Source: Rubellicoccus peritrichatus
GTDB lineage: Bacteria; Verrucomicrobiota; Verrucomicrobiia; Opitutales; Cerasicoccaceae
NCBI RefSeq assembly: GCF_033100135.1
Contig: NZ_CP136920.1
Span: 1,736,001-1,800,000 of the forward strand
DNA: 64,000 nucleotides
Direction of reading: 5' to 3'
Shown here piece after piece: positions 15,725 to 24,651 of this stretch (its first letter is position 1; each line of letters opens with the position of its first letter). A program made the translations under genes and the position numbers. A model generated the notes under the pieces. That model made no database searches and was not told the DNA's origin. It saw only the letters and a program-made list of their open reading frames with translations.

Positions 15725-16747
15725 ATGGATGTGATAAATGAACTGGAGGCGAAAGGCGAATCAGATGCCTTTATCGACTTTCAAGAATGCTTGAGTCGGG
15801 TTGCTCCGATTGAGCGTCCGGTTCTGGTTCTTGGTGAGCGGGGGACCGGTAAGGAGCTCGCGGCCAAGCGCCTTCATTTCCTCTCAAAGCGTTGGGATGC
15901 CCAATTGATTACCGTGAATTGCGCTGCCTTGACGCCGTCTTTGCTCGAATCCGAGCTCTTTGGTCATGAAGCAGGCGCATTCACTGGGGCTGCCAGGATG
16001 CGTGTCGGACGATTTGAAGCTGCTAGTGGTGGGACGCTTTTTCTTGATGAGCTCGGAAATGTGCCACTGGAGGTGCAGGAAAAGATCCTGCGGGCAGTGG
16101 AGTATGGAGAATTCGAGCGGGTTGGATCATCAAAGCCGGTTCGGGTTGATGTGCGTTTGATTGCAGCAACAAATGCGGATTTACCCAAACTTGCCAAAGA
16201 GGGGAAATTTAAGGCGGATTTGCTCGACCGTCTCTCTTTTGAGGTGCTTCATCTACCGCCGCTTCGCGAAAGGCGGGGCGATATTGAATTACTGGTCAAT
16301 CTCTTTGCGGCTCGAATGACTCAGGAGCTTGGCTGGGAGGATGTGCCAGGCTTTACTGATGATGCCTGGGCAAAATTGGAGAGCTATGCCTGGCCGGGGA
16401 ATATTCGTGAACTCAAAAATACTATTGAGCGCTCGGTCTATCGATCAGAGGGGGGAGCCATTGATGAAATTACTTTCGATCCTTTTGCCCGATCTAATGA
16501 TTCGGAAGTTGTGTTTTCCAATACTGCCGATCAGAGCAAACCATTGGAGGATCGCTTATCGAAGGATATTGAATTCAGCGAAGTCGGTTTTGATTTGAGA
16601 GCCGCCGTGGCCGATCTGGAAAAGCGAGCCGTCCTTGAGGCCCTTGAGCGTTGCCGCCACAATCAAGCAGCAGCTGCCAGATTCCTCGGCTTGGGCTATC
16701 ATCAGTTTCGCGGCGTTTATCGAAAGTATCAGGAGGATTTTGATTAA
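15725..16747 (+). CDS. pspF: PspF-type sigma-54 transcriptional activator
   Basis: A 340-residue enhancer-binding protein with no N-terminal sensor domain, as in PspF. The AAA+ domain (about 15-235) has Walker A GERGTGKE, the sigma-54 loop GAFTGA, Walker B GGTLFLDELG, the arginine region ATNADLPKL and WPGNIRELKN. A Fis-type helix-turn-helix closes the protein (about 295-335, with RHNQAAAARFLGL). It uses ATP to open sigma-54 promoters and should activate the divergent pspA operon, with PspA as its likely inhibitor. Its stop overlaps the stop of the convergent gene at 16744 by 4 bases. Confidence 0.93.
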   Translation: MDVINELEAKGESDAFIDFQECLSRVAPIERPVLVLGERGTGKELAAKRLHFLSKRWDAQLITVNCAALTPSLLESELFGHEAGAFTGAARMRVGRFEAASGGTLFLDELGNVPLEVQEKILRAVEYGEFERVGSSKPVRVDVRLIAATNADLPKLAKEGKFKADLLDRLSFEVLHLPPLRERRGDIELLVNLFAARMTQELGWEDVPGFTDDAWAKLESYAWPGNIRELKNTIERSVYRSEGGAIDEITFDPFARSNDSEVVFSNTADQSKPLEDRLSKDIEFSEVGFDLRAAVADLEKRAVLEALERCRHNQAAAARFLGLGYHQFRGVYRKYQEDFD

Positions 16748-17154
16748 GAATCTTCCGGCCAAAGCCGCTCAACAATTTCTCCTGTGTCGTTGATTGTATC
16801 AACTGAGCGTATTTGACTTTCGCTCAAAGGGAGTTGGATGAGGCGGTCGATTGCCTTGGGGTTGAGGTGTTGTTCCTCGACCTTATTACCGCCTTGTTGG
16901 TAGCAAAGTTTGTAAGCGACTTCAGTGTCTTGCAGTGGTCTGATTTTGATGGCTCGCTTGGCTGCCTTTTTTTTCTTTGCCCGCTTTTTCGCGGGTTTAC
17001 GCATGGATGGTAAATCCGGAGGTGCTGGCATGGGATAGCTGTCCCCGAAGGTCACGTTGATGCGTGCCTCGAGATCATGAATGCGGGCAAAGGCAGCCTC
17101 TCGGAGCAGTAATAACCGCTCCAGCTCGACCCGCTTCTGATGTGTCAGTTCCAT
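16744..17154 (-). CDS. Small protein with coiled coil and Lys/Ala-rich segment
   Basis: A 136-residue protein of no family known to me. A helical N-terminus (about 5-36, ending ARIHDLEARINVTFG) leads to YPMPAPPDLP, then a strongly basic stretch (AKKRAKKKKAAKRA, about 54-67) and a C-terminal region of about 65 residues with LNPKAIDRLIQLPLSES. The N-terminal helix, the 'LExxINV' end and the Pro-rich turn are shared with the neighbour at 17290, so the two are paralogues with different tails. The basic segment resembles histone H1-like tails and may bind nucleic acid; that is inference. Confidence 0.65.
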   Translation of the reverse strand: MELTHQKRVELERLLLLREAAFARIHDLEARINVTFGDSYPMPAPPDLPSMRKPAKKRAKKKKAAKRAIKIRPLQDTEVAYKLCYQQGGNKVEEQHLNPKAIDRLIQLPLSESQIRSVDTINDTGEIVERLWPEDS

Positions 17155-17289
17155 GCGTTACTAAAAACTAAAGACCTTGACGGGCAGTCTTGCCGCGCGG
17201 GAGAAAATGCTCCCAGGCCTTTGATCATTCGTGAGCTTTCAGTCGGCAACTTCTGCCTGCTTACTTCTCACTTATGGTAGTCTCCAGAC

Positions 17290-17679
17290 TTATTTTTCTG
17301 ACTGCTCTTCCTCTTTATCGTCCGACTCTTCTTTGGCATCAGCTGCTTCAGGAGCTTCTTCGTCTTCCGCTTTTTCTTCGGTCACTTCGGGTTCAACTGG
17401 TGCTGGCTTTGCAACCTTCTTCGCTGCTTTCTTGGCCGGGCCTGCTCCGAATCCTGCGACCGGCATTTCGGGTTGAGGGAATGGGAAGGTGTCTTCTTCG
17501 AGGAGGACGTTAACCTTGCCTTCGAGTTCTGCGATCAGCTTGTAAGCCTGTGCGCGTTCCTCAAGCAAGCGGTCGATCTCGATACGAGCTTCCAACGCTT
17601 GTTTGATGATATCCGATTCCGCACCGAGTATGATGTCGTTGCGGGACAACTGGATGGGTTGGTTTGATTTCTTTGCCAT
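17290..17679 (-). CDS. Small protein with coiled coil, Lys/Ala linker and acidic tail
   Basis: A 129-residue protein. The N-terminal half is helical, with LLEERAQAYKLIAELEGKVN (about 38-57), then FPFPQPEMP, a PAKKAAKKVAKPAP linker, and a very acidic tail made mainly of Glu, Asp and Ala. It is a paralogue of the gene at 16744 over the first 75 residues or so. The adjacent HEAT-repeat and ftsK genes lie upstream on the same strand, so all four may form one unit. No catalytic motif or membrane segment. The basic linker plus acidic tail suggests a DNA- or chaperone-associated protein, without proof. Confidence 0.65.
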   Translation of the reverse strand: MAKKSNQPIQLSRNDIILGAESDIIKQALEARIEIDRLLEERAQAYKLIAELEGKVNVLLEEDTFPFPQPEMPVAGFGAGPAKKAAKKVAKPAPVEPEVTEEKAEDEEAPEAADAKEESDDKEEEQSEK

Positions 17680-17774
17680 GATTTTGTAATTTGTTAAGTG
17701 ATTTGTATTAAATTGGGAGTTGGATGTTTTAAGGCAGAAGCAATAAGAGTCGTGTATTCGTCATTCTCCATTTT

Positions 17775-19226
17775 TCATTGAACAACGACTTCTGCCTTCA
17801 CACTTCTCTCTGCTGCCTGAGTTGCATGATTGGGACTAAGCGCAGCCTCAATGGCTTCGAGCCATTCGGCGACTTCCTTGTCTGGTTGTTTCGAATTAGC
17901 CTCCGGATTGCGGAGTGCTTCGGTGATGTGCTTCTTGGCCGGATTGGAGTCGGCTGCATTACGGACACTGGCAGCCGGATCTTCCAGCAATTGGTAAAGC
18001 TTGCGTGGGTCTATATTTTCAGAGCTGGCTGCAATCGCTCTAAGGTGCGGCAGGGAATGATCAGCCAATGCATTGCTTAGGGCGGCCTTGAGCCAGGGGG
18101 CAGGGCGTCGGTTGAGGGCCATGTGAAGTATGGCGGGAATGGAGCGCCGATCGTTGACGAGATACTGGAGCACTTCCTCTGGTGCTTTCGGATGGCCGGC
18201 GAGGGCGGCGGTAATCGTTGGGTCTCCAAGCCATCCCAGTTCGGGGAAAAGTACTACAGGCAGTTCTGGATTATCCAAAAGTGCGAGGCAGCCCTCCTTG
18301 TCTTCACTGGTAATAAAGAACTCGCTGACCTCCGGCCAGATGACTGGATTGCGGGCGAGGGCGCTTCGAACGCTAATGTCTTCATCCTGGGCAAGCTGAT
18401 GCTGAATACCGGGCATGACGTCCTCCCGCGAAGCAATCCAGGCACGGTCTTCTGCGTCTTCACTTTTGCTCAGGAAGAGTAGCTCTTCCGAGTCCGGTGG
18501 GCTGGCGGTAATGGCCAGGCGCCGTACGGAGGAGACTGGAGACAGTTTGAGTGAGCTCCAGACTTCCGCCGTTAAATCTTTCCGCTCCATCAAGGCCAGT
18601 TGGATTTCCTCGCGGTCGCAGTCTGCCCAGAACTGTAAAAGGTTTTCGTCGGCAACTGCTGTGGCCACGACCGTGCAGCGAACGGCAATACTTGGGTCGC
18701 CGGTTAGGGCAAGGGCCAGGTCGCTGTTAAGTCGTGGATTGGCGGCGAGGGCAAGTCGAGTTGCTGCATCGCCTTTGGTTGCGAGAATGGATTGCTCGCG
18801 TGGTTTCAGTGCGGTGTTGGTTGCCAGTAGTTTCCAGATCTCAAGATTGTCTGTTTCCAGAAGGTTTTGAATATCTCTTTGTGGCAGGCGCGGGTTGCCG
18901 GCCGCTGCAGCTTTGACTTCAACCGCTTCATGCTCTGCCAGGGTGGAAAGCGTGTGTGGAGGGGTTCGCGGATTCGTGGCAACGGTGGCGGCCACGTTAA
19001 CTGGAAGCTGATCGACATCCTGTCCCATCTGTTCGAGCAAATCGCTGGGTGCAAGCGGATAGGTGGCGAGAAAAAGCAAACCGAGTTCTGTCGCTTCACC
19101 TTCGTAAAGTTCGCGCAGGAGCTTTGATGGAATCGGTGGCTTCTTGAAGCGCTTGCATGCGTTGCTGATGCCGTCTACCTTGAGGACGGTTAGTAGCTCG
19201 TCAGTCGTTTTGGGAATATCAATCAC
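17775..19226 (-). CDS. HEAT/leucine-rich-variant repeat protein coupled to ftsK
   Basis: A 483-residue solenoid protein that begins with GTG inside the stop of ftsK (GTGA overlap), so it is translated with it. From about residue 70 to 440 it consists of repeats of 20-25 residues with the pattern 'VxxAxAxNPxxPxxxLxxLxxxxxxxVR', seen as VAATVATNPRTPPHTLSTLA and VKAAAAGNPRLPQ. This is the leucine-rich-variant or HEAT-like alpha solenoid, a protein-interaction scaffold. No enzyme motif is visible. Coupling to a DNA translocase suggests a partner or regulator of FtsK, or a shared role in chromosome segregation; inference only. Confidence 0.75.
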   Translation of the reverse strand: MIDIPKTTDELLTVLKVDGISNACKRFKKPPIPSKLLRELYEGEATELGLLFLATYPLAPSDLLEQMGQDVDQLPVNVAATVATNPRTPPHTLSTLAEHEAVEVKAAAAGNPRLPQRDIQNLLETDNLEIWKLLATNTALKPREQSILATKGDAATRLALAANPRLNSDLALALTGDPSIAVRCTVVATAVADENLLQFWADCDREEIQLALMERKDLTAEVWSSLKLSPVSSVRRLAITASPPDSEELLFLSKSEDAEDRAWIASREDVMPGIQHQLAQDEDISVRSALARNPVIWPEVSEFFITSEDKEGCLALLDNPELPVVLFPELGWLGDPTITAALAGHPKAPEEVLQYLVNDRRSIPAILHMALNRRPAPWLKAALSNALADHSLPHLRAIAASSENIDPRKLYQLLEDPAASVRNAADSNPAKKHITEALRNPEANSKQPDKEVAEWLEAIEAALSPNHATQAAERSVKAEVVVQ

Positions 19227-21106
19227 AATGAGATGCTCCCGGGTTCGACAAAGATTTCACGTGGGTTGGTGCCGATCTGCGGTCCGATATAGCCGCGGAC
19301 TTCCAATTCTTCGACCAGGTTGGCCGCGCGGTTGTAGCCAATTTTTAGGCGGCGTTGGATGAAGCTCGTGCTGGCCTTGCCTGTCGTTGCGACGACGGCG
19401 AGGGCGTCTTTCAGCATTGGGTCCATGTCCTCCGTATTGAGGTTCGATCCTCCAGGGGCATCTTCAGCTTGCAGTTCGACGCGGTAACGCGGTTCAAGCT
19501 GGGCGCGCAGGCTGTCCGTGATGGCGATGATTTCATCATCATCAACAAAGGGACTTTGCAGGCGCAGCAGTCGGGCTTGGCCTGGCGGGTTGTAAAGCAT
19601 GTCTCCTTTCCCCTGAAGCGATTCAGCACCTTTGCCATCGAGAATGGTACGACTGTCAATCTGCGATGACACCTGGAAGGCGGCACGGGTTGGGAAGTTG
19701 GCCTTGATCACGCCGGTGATGACGTTGACGCTAGGGCGTTGGGTTGCGAGGACGGTGTGAATCCCAACCGCACGTGACATCTGGGCGAGGCGGGCAATTG
19801 GTGTTTCGACGTCGTCTTTGGCTGTCATCATCAGGTCCGCGAGCTCATCAATAATGAGCACGATGTAAGACAACGGCTTAAAACCCTCGGCCTTGGCTTT
19901 TTCGTTGTAGCCCGCGATGTTCCGGACGCGTTTGTCCGCCATTTCATCGTAACGGTTTTCCATCTCACGGACCAGCCACTTGAGCGCCTGGCAGGCCTCT
20001 TTGGCGTCGCCCACGACTGGATGAATCAGGTGGGGCAGCTCGCGATACATGGCGAACTCCACCCGCTTCGGGTCAACTAGAACCAGCTCCAGCTCGCCTG
20101 GACGGAAGCGGTAAAGGAGGGAAAGGATAAGGTTGTTGATGCAGACGGATTTACCACTGCCAGTCGCACCTGCAATTAACATATGTGGTGCTTTGGCCAG
20201 ATCGCAGATCTGGATGTTGCCGGTGATGTCCATCCCCAATACGAGGGGCAGAGTGGCGCTGCTTTGGGTCCAGGCTGGCGACTCGAAGGCCTCCTTCAGC
20301 ATGATGGGGCGACTGGTCCGATTGGGAGCTTCAACTCCGACAAATGGTTCGCCCGGGATCGGAGCCTGAATGCGGACGGCATTTACGGCGAGGGAGAGTG
20401 CAATGTTGTTTTCCAGGCTGGAAATCGATTCCACGCGGACGCCAAAGCCGGGTTTTACCCGGTGTTGGGTTACACGCGGCCCGACGACGGCATCACAAAC
20501 CAACGCATCCACGGCGAAGTTGTCCAAGGTCTGTTGCAGTTCGCGGCTTTGCTCGGCCAGTTCCTTTTCGGGAACCATGACCTTTCCACCCTCGACTACA
20601 TCATGAAGAAAATCGAGAGAAGGCAGTTGATAGCCCTCGGTGTCGTCTTGCGTATAGGCGGGAATGACCGGCTTAGGTTCTACTTCGATTTCCACTGCCT
20701 CCTCGGCTGGAGCTTCGGTCAGCTCTTCGGCTTCTGAAGCCTCGGATGGCATGGCGAGAAAGGCTTCGACCTTAGCATGACTCTGGGCAATCAGGTAGGC
20801 ATGGCCCGCCTTGCGGTGCATGCGCTCGGACAGGCGCTCATCCAGGGATTGCTGCCAGCCTTCGAGTTTCTCCCATTCCTGCATCCAGGCGGCTTCGGCC
20901 TCTTCGGCAGAGCGAAATGGACCCTCGTCTTCCACTTCTTCAGCCACAATTTCCCGGGCATTTTCCGTTGAGGCCTCAAGATTTTCTTCCTCGATTTCCT
21001 CCGGATTGTGTTCTGCATCTTCCTCATTGCCAAAGGCCTGGACGAGTCGCTTCAAGCGCGACCTCACGCCGAGACCGGAGACGGATGCAGTTAGGGAACC
21101 AAACAT
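19223..21106 (-). CDS. ftsK: FtsK/SpoIIIE-family DNA translocase without membrane domain
   Basis: A 627-residue DNA translocase. Residues about 170-250 are the alpha domain, then the RecA-like motor with Walker A GATGSGKS (about 312), VLVDPKRVEF, Walker B YIVLIIDELADLMM and TQRPSVNVITGVIKANFP. The C-terminal winged-helix gamma domain (about 560-620, STSFIQRRLKIGYNRAANLV) reads KOPS-type DNA signals. Full-length FtsK has four N-terminal membrane helices; here the N-terminus is instead acidic (many Glu, about 25-130) and none is visible. The protein may be soluble, tethered by a partner, or one of two FtsK copies. The downstream repeat-protein gene overlaps by four bases. Confidence 0.92.
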   Translation of the reverse strand: MFGSLTASVSGLGVRSRLKRLVQAFGNEEDAEHNPEEIEEENLEASTENAREIVAEEVEDEGPFRSAEEAEAAWMQEWEKLEGWQQSLDERLSERMHRKAGHAYLIAQSHAKVEAFLAMPSEASEAEELTEAPAEEAVEIEVEPKPVIPAYTQDDTEGYQLPSLDFLHDVVEGGKVMVPEKELAEQSRELQQTLDNFAVDALVCDAVVGPRVTQHRVKPGFGVRVESISSLENNIALSLAVNAVRIQAPIPGEPFVGVEAPNRTSRPIMLKEAFESPAWTQSSATLPLVLGMDITGNIQICDLAKAPHMLIAGATGSGKSVCINNLILSLLYRFRPGELELVLVDPKRVEFAMYRELPHLIHPVVGDAKEACQALKWLVREMENRYDEMADKRVRNIAGYNEKAKAEGFKPLSYIVLIIDELADLMMTAKDDVETPIARLAQMSRAVGIHTVLATQRPSVNVITGVIKANFPTRAAFQVSSQIDSRTILDGKGAESLQGKGDMLYNPPGQARLLRLQSPFVDDDEIIAITDSLRAQLEPRYRVELQAEDAPGGSNLNTEDMDPMLKDALAVVATTGKASTSFIQRRLKIGYNRAANLVEELEVRGYIGPQIGTNPREIFVEPGSISL

Positions 21107-21438
21107 TGGGAAATTTACTTTGTAAAAAAACCCGTGAGAAAGCCGAAAATCAGCTCTGCCCGCAAGCCTGAAAGCTAAAGAAAAATGACTATGATGCGTG
21201 GAATCCTCATCTTAGCCTTCCTCCTTATCAAATGCCGGATTTTGATTCATCCGCAGATTACACAGATTCTCGCAGATTAAGAAGGATCCTCATCTGATTG
21301 ACCCAAACCATCGTATCAAACCAACGATAAATATTATTCTCACGCCAAGCCGCGAAGAAGGTTTTATAGGGTAGCGGAGGCATTCCTGCCCCCGCTCTTT
21401 TCTTCTCCTGAGAGAAATCCGAATCAGTAGCATGATCC
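21107..21438. repeat. Intergenic mosaic of short repeat motifs
   Basis: The 332 bases between ftsK and recD2 hold no gene. They contain GCAGATTA twice, 18 bases apart (about 21253 and 21271), within a run of GCAGATT/CACAGATT units. Further on is a motif CACGCCAAGCCGCGAAGAAGG and a hairpin at 21373-21396 (AGCGGAGGCA-TTCC-TGCCCCCGCT, one A-C mismatch) that could end the recD2 message read from the other strand. The style is that of non-coding repeat debris. Confidence 0.5.
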
Positions 21439-23649
21439 TTACACGCTGCAGCTGCTTTTCAATTTGCCGAGCAAGTCTGTGACGCGATGTCCGCTGTCGG
21501 AGTTGCGGACGGCCATGGCATAGGCGGCGGGGTCGCCGATGAGGAATACTTTTTTGCGGCCACGGGTGATACCGGTATAGATCAGGTTGCGCTGTAGCAT
21601 GATGAAATGCTGTTTCAGCAATGGTATCACGACGATGGGGAATTCGCTCCCCTGGCTCTTGTGAATACTGATGGCGTAGGCGGGTGAGAGGTCGAGCATG
21701 TCTCCGCGTTCGAAGTCAACGACTCCGCTGTCGAATTCTGCAGCGAGTGTGCCTGACTCTGCATTGATCGCAGTGACGCGACCCAGGTCGCCATTGAAGA
21801 TTCCAAGATCGTAATTGTTACGTGTTTGAATCACTTTGTCACCAACGGCGAAACGCTGCGATCCTAGGGTGACTCCGCGACCATCCGGGTTGAGTGCGGC
21901 TTGGAGCTCGTGGTTGAGATTGCCGATACCGGCTTGTCCTTTGTGAAGCGGTGCGAGGACCTGGATGTCCATCGTCGGATTAGCCCAGGGATACCAGCGT
22001 GGTAACAAATTGTTACAAAGTCGGACGACTGCTCCGACACAACGTTCGGGTTCCGGTGCGAGGATGAAGTGCAAATCGGCCTCGGGATCCATCTGGTCCG
22101 GTGAGGTGGCAGGCGAGGGTGGGGAAGCATTGTTGTGAAGGATCGCATGGGAGACTTCAACGATTCCACTACGGCTTCCCTGCCGAAAAATTTGCTGAAG
22201 CCGTGTGACGGCAAAACTCTTCAACTGGCTTTCTTTGGCAAAGTGTATGAGGTCTTTCAGGACATTGCCCGCACCAACTGAAGGAAGTTGGTCGACATCA
22301 CCTACCAGCAGCAAATGTGCACTATCAGGAACGGCCCGTAAGAGCGAGGCGGCCAATCGTGTGTCGAGCATTGAGGCTTCATCAACGACGACCAGATCAC
22401 CGCGCAACGGTTTGTCTTCATTGCGGACAAAGCCACCTGCGCTTGGATCCCATTCGAGGAGTCGATGGATCGTTTTGGCGGTGACGCCAGCGGATTCACT
22501 CATGCGCTGGGCGGCGCGTCCGGTTGGCGCGGCCAACATAACACGGCCTTTCTTGGCTCGAACGATTTCGACAAGTGCACGGAGAATCGTCGTCTTGCCT
22601 GTTCCCGGTCCACCAGTGAGGACAGAGACTTTGTGTTCCAAAGCAGCGGCTACACCGGCTGCCTGCTCTTGCGCAAAATCGAAGCCTGCCTGCTGCTGTG
22701 CCCAGGCGACGGCCTTATCGACAATGATTGACGGCATTGAAGACTTGCTTTCACCAATCGCAGCGATTCGCATGGCGATGCGCTCTTCGGCTTTAGCCAA
22801 AGCGGGGAGTTGCAACATAGTGCCAGTGTCGTCGCCGGCAATGGGAATGGAAACCAGTGCCTCGGTTTTAAGGAGTTCCTCGATGCGTGGTATGATCAAC
22901 TCGGGGAGGACTTCGAGGATCTCGGCAGTTTTCTCAACAAGATCTTTTGACGGATAGGCAGTGTGGCCTTCGGTTTCGAGTTCACCAAGTTGAAAGAGCA
23001 GACCTGCGTCGATGCGTTCAACACTTTCATTGGCGAAGCCCAGGTTACGGGCAATCCGGTCGGCGGTTTTAAAGCCGATGCCGGGAACTTCGCGCGCGAC
23101 TCGGTAAGGGTCGTTTTGCAAAATGGATTTTGCCGGGTTGCCATATTTGCGGATTAGCCGGAGGCAGAGCGCGGTGCTCACGCCGTAGGTTTGCAGAAAG
23201 ACCATGACTTCGCGCAGGGCGGATTGTTCATCCCAGGCCTGCTTGATAAGCTTGGCGCGTTTGGCTCCGATCCCTTCGACTTCACGGAGGCGACCGGATT
23301 CGTCCGAAATCACATCGAGTGTAGCTTCGCCGAATTTATCGACAATGCGTTCCGCGTACTTTGGCCCGATATGCGGGATCAGTCCGCTGCCTAGATACTT
23401 GCGAATGCCATAAATACTCGCAGGCAATTCTGCTTTGAAGTGAGAGACCTTGAACTGTGCACCATGGACAGGATGTTGAGTCCATTCACCATCGAGTGAA
23501 AGGGTTTCACCGCACTGTGCACCCGGCATGTTACCGACAATCGTGACAGACTGCTTTGTGCCTTCGCCACGAAACTCACCAATCGTATAGTGATTCTCCT
23601 CGTTTTGGTAAACGATGCGCTCGAGCACGCCTTTGAGCTTTTCCGACAT
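21439..23649 (-). CDS. recD2: RecD2-type ATP-dependent DNA helicase
   Basis: A 736-residue superfamily 1B 5'-3' helicase of the RecD2 type, which works without RecBC. The N-terminal extension (about 1-200) has the OB-like start and tandem helix-hairpin-helix motifs, IGPKYAERIVDKFGEATLDV and VEGIGAKRAKLI. The motor has Walker A LTGGPGTGKTTIL (about 340-352), APTGRAAQRM, VVDEASMLD, the GDVDQLPSVGAG motif and the 2B/C-terminal motif AYAISIHKSQGSEFPIV, with YTGITRGRKKV near the end. It functions in DNA repair and replication stress. It is followed by 332 bases of repeat-bearing spacer. Confidence 0.95.
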   Translation of the reverse strand: MSEKLKGVLERIVYQNEENHYTIGEFRGEGTKQSVTIVGNMPGAQCGETLSLDGEWTQHPVHGAQFKVSHFKAELPASIYGIRKYLGSGLIPHIGPKYAERIVDKFGEATLDVISDESGRLREVEGIGAKRAKLIKQAWDEQSALREVMVFLQTYGVSTALCLRLIRKYGNPAKSILQNDPYRVAREVPGIGFKTADRIARNLGFANESVERIDAGLLFQLGELETEGHTAYPSKDLVEKTAEILEVLPELIIPRIEELLKTEALVSIPIAGDDTGTMLQLPALAKAEERIAMRIAAIGESKSSMPSIIVDKAVAWAQQQAGFDFAQEQAAGVAAALEHKVSVLTGGPGTGKTTILRALVEIVRAKKGRVMLAAPTGRAAQRMSESAGVTAKTIHRLLEWDPSAGGFVRNEDKPLRGDLVVVDEASMLDTRLAASLLRAVPDSAHLLLVGDVDQLPSVGAGNVLKDLIHFAKESQLKSFAVTRLQQIFRQGSRSGIVEVSHAILHNNASPPSPATSPDQMDPEADLHFILAPEPERCVGAVVRLCNNLLPRWYPWANPTMDIQVLAPLHKGQAGIGNLNHELQAALNPDGRGVTLGSQRFAVGDKVIQTRNNYDLGIFNGDLGRVTAINAESGTLAAEFDSGVVDFERGDMLDLSPAYAISIHKSQGSEFPIVVIPLLKQHFIMLQRNLIYTGITRGRKKVFLIGDPAAYAMAVRNSDSGHRVTDLLGKLKSSCSV

Positions 23650-23696
23650 TCAATGAATACTTTTGTGATGAAACGACTCAGCTCAAGTAATCAATT

Positions 23697-23794
23697 TTAA
23701 ACAGAAAGAGCAGGAAGAGCGGAAAGGAGGTAGCTTGGCTCAGCGTTACTTTAATAATCTAAGTCTTCTCGTTCTTCCCGCTCTTTCTGTTTAA
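23697..23794. repeat. Long imperfect inverted repeat between recD2 and the HAD gene
   Basis: Bases 23697-23723 and 23768-23794 are inverted copies matching at about 23 of 27 positions, starting TTAAACAGAAAGAGC and separated by 44 bases. The arms are purine-rich on one side and pyrimidine-rich on the other. It lies upstream of recD2 and just after the HAD gene upstream boundary. It may be a repeat element or a bidirectional RNA hairpin. Confidence 0.7.
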
Positions 23795-23828
23795 GATATA
23801 CATTTAAAGAAGCTGGACTTATGTCTTC

Positions 23829-24506
23829 TTAGCTTTTTTCCAGGCTTAGTCCAAAGATCGCCTCGCCTAGTTCAAGCAGTGTGGGGAAAACTCCATCCGG
23901 TGCCGGGTCGTTGGCTTGGAGTTGCTCTAAAGTGTGGCTTCCAGTGGCGACGACATAGGATGGCAGGCCACCAGCCCGCGCGGCTTCGATATCAAATGGC
24001 GAGTCACCGATGAGAACCGTAGCCTCAGGGGTGGCACCGATTTTCTCTAGTGCGTAGCGGGTGAATTCGGGTTCCGGTTTTTTCCATTCCGTATCAAGTG
24101 AGCCGATCGTATCGACGAGGTAGCGGTCGAGTCCAAGGTGCGTCATGATCTTCCGGGAAGGCTCTCCGCTTTTGTTTGTGAAGACGGCCAGTTGCATGCC
24201 TTGCTGATGGAGTTCCTGCAGCAGCCATTCTGCACTTGGAAGCAGGTGCAGGTCTTCAAGCATGATTTCTTCGAAGTGCATGCGAAAAAGCCGCGTTGCT
24301 TCCTCGGCTTTATCCTGCCCGACTAGGCGAGTCATCGTTACCGGGACTGAGCCGCCGACCGTGGCGCGAACTGTTTCGTAGGTGGCTGTAGGTAGTCCGA
24401 GCGTTTCCTGGGCAAATTTATAACAGCGATAAATCGCGGTAAAGTGATCGATGAGAGTCCCGTCGAGGTCGAACAAGACGGTGCGAATGTTTTTTGCGTC
24501 TGGCAT
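23829..24506 (-). CDS. HAD-family phosphatase, phosphoglycolate-phosphatase-like
   Basis: A 225-residue hydrolase if started at the Met at 24506 (MPDAKN), which comes directly before the catalytic motif. The frame stays open upstream, but that extension overlaps the divergent mlaE start and looks unlike protein. Motif I FDLDGTLIDH gives the nucleophile and acid/base aspartates; motif II is VFTNKSG; motif III is around KKPEPEF; motif IV is LIGDSPFDIEAA. The helical cap between motifs I and II fits the Gph/PGMB class. Substrate is probably phosphoglycolate or a small sugar phosphate, which the sequence cannot settle. Confidence 0.85.
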   Translation of the reverse strand: MPDAKNIRTVLFDLDGTLIDHFTAIYRCYKFAQETLGLPTATYETVRATVGGSVPVTMTRLVGQDKAEEATRLFRMHFEEIMLEDLHLLPSAEWLLQELHQQGMQLAVFTNKSGEPSRKIMTHLGLDRYLVDTIGSLDTEWKKPEPEFTRYALEKIGATPEATVLIGDSPFDIEAARAGGLPSYVVATGSHTLEQLQANDPAPDGVFPTLLELGEAIFGLSLEKS

Positions 24507-24651
24507 GACTGAATAGCAACAAGGCCGTCTTCTCATGCTCTCGTCAACCTCAAGCATGGATAAAATCATGCCTTTGCGATGGTTCATCACCATTTTATGG
24601 GTGGTTATTTTTTGAACAATCCAATTGGCAAATGCAGATAAGCTGTTAACC

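Noticed and set aside
17199-17214. GGGAG-N6-CTCCC hairpin between the two small paralogous genes as a terminator
   Set aside because: The stem is only 5 pairs and no T-run follows on either strand.
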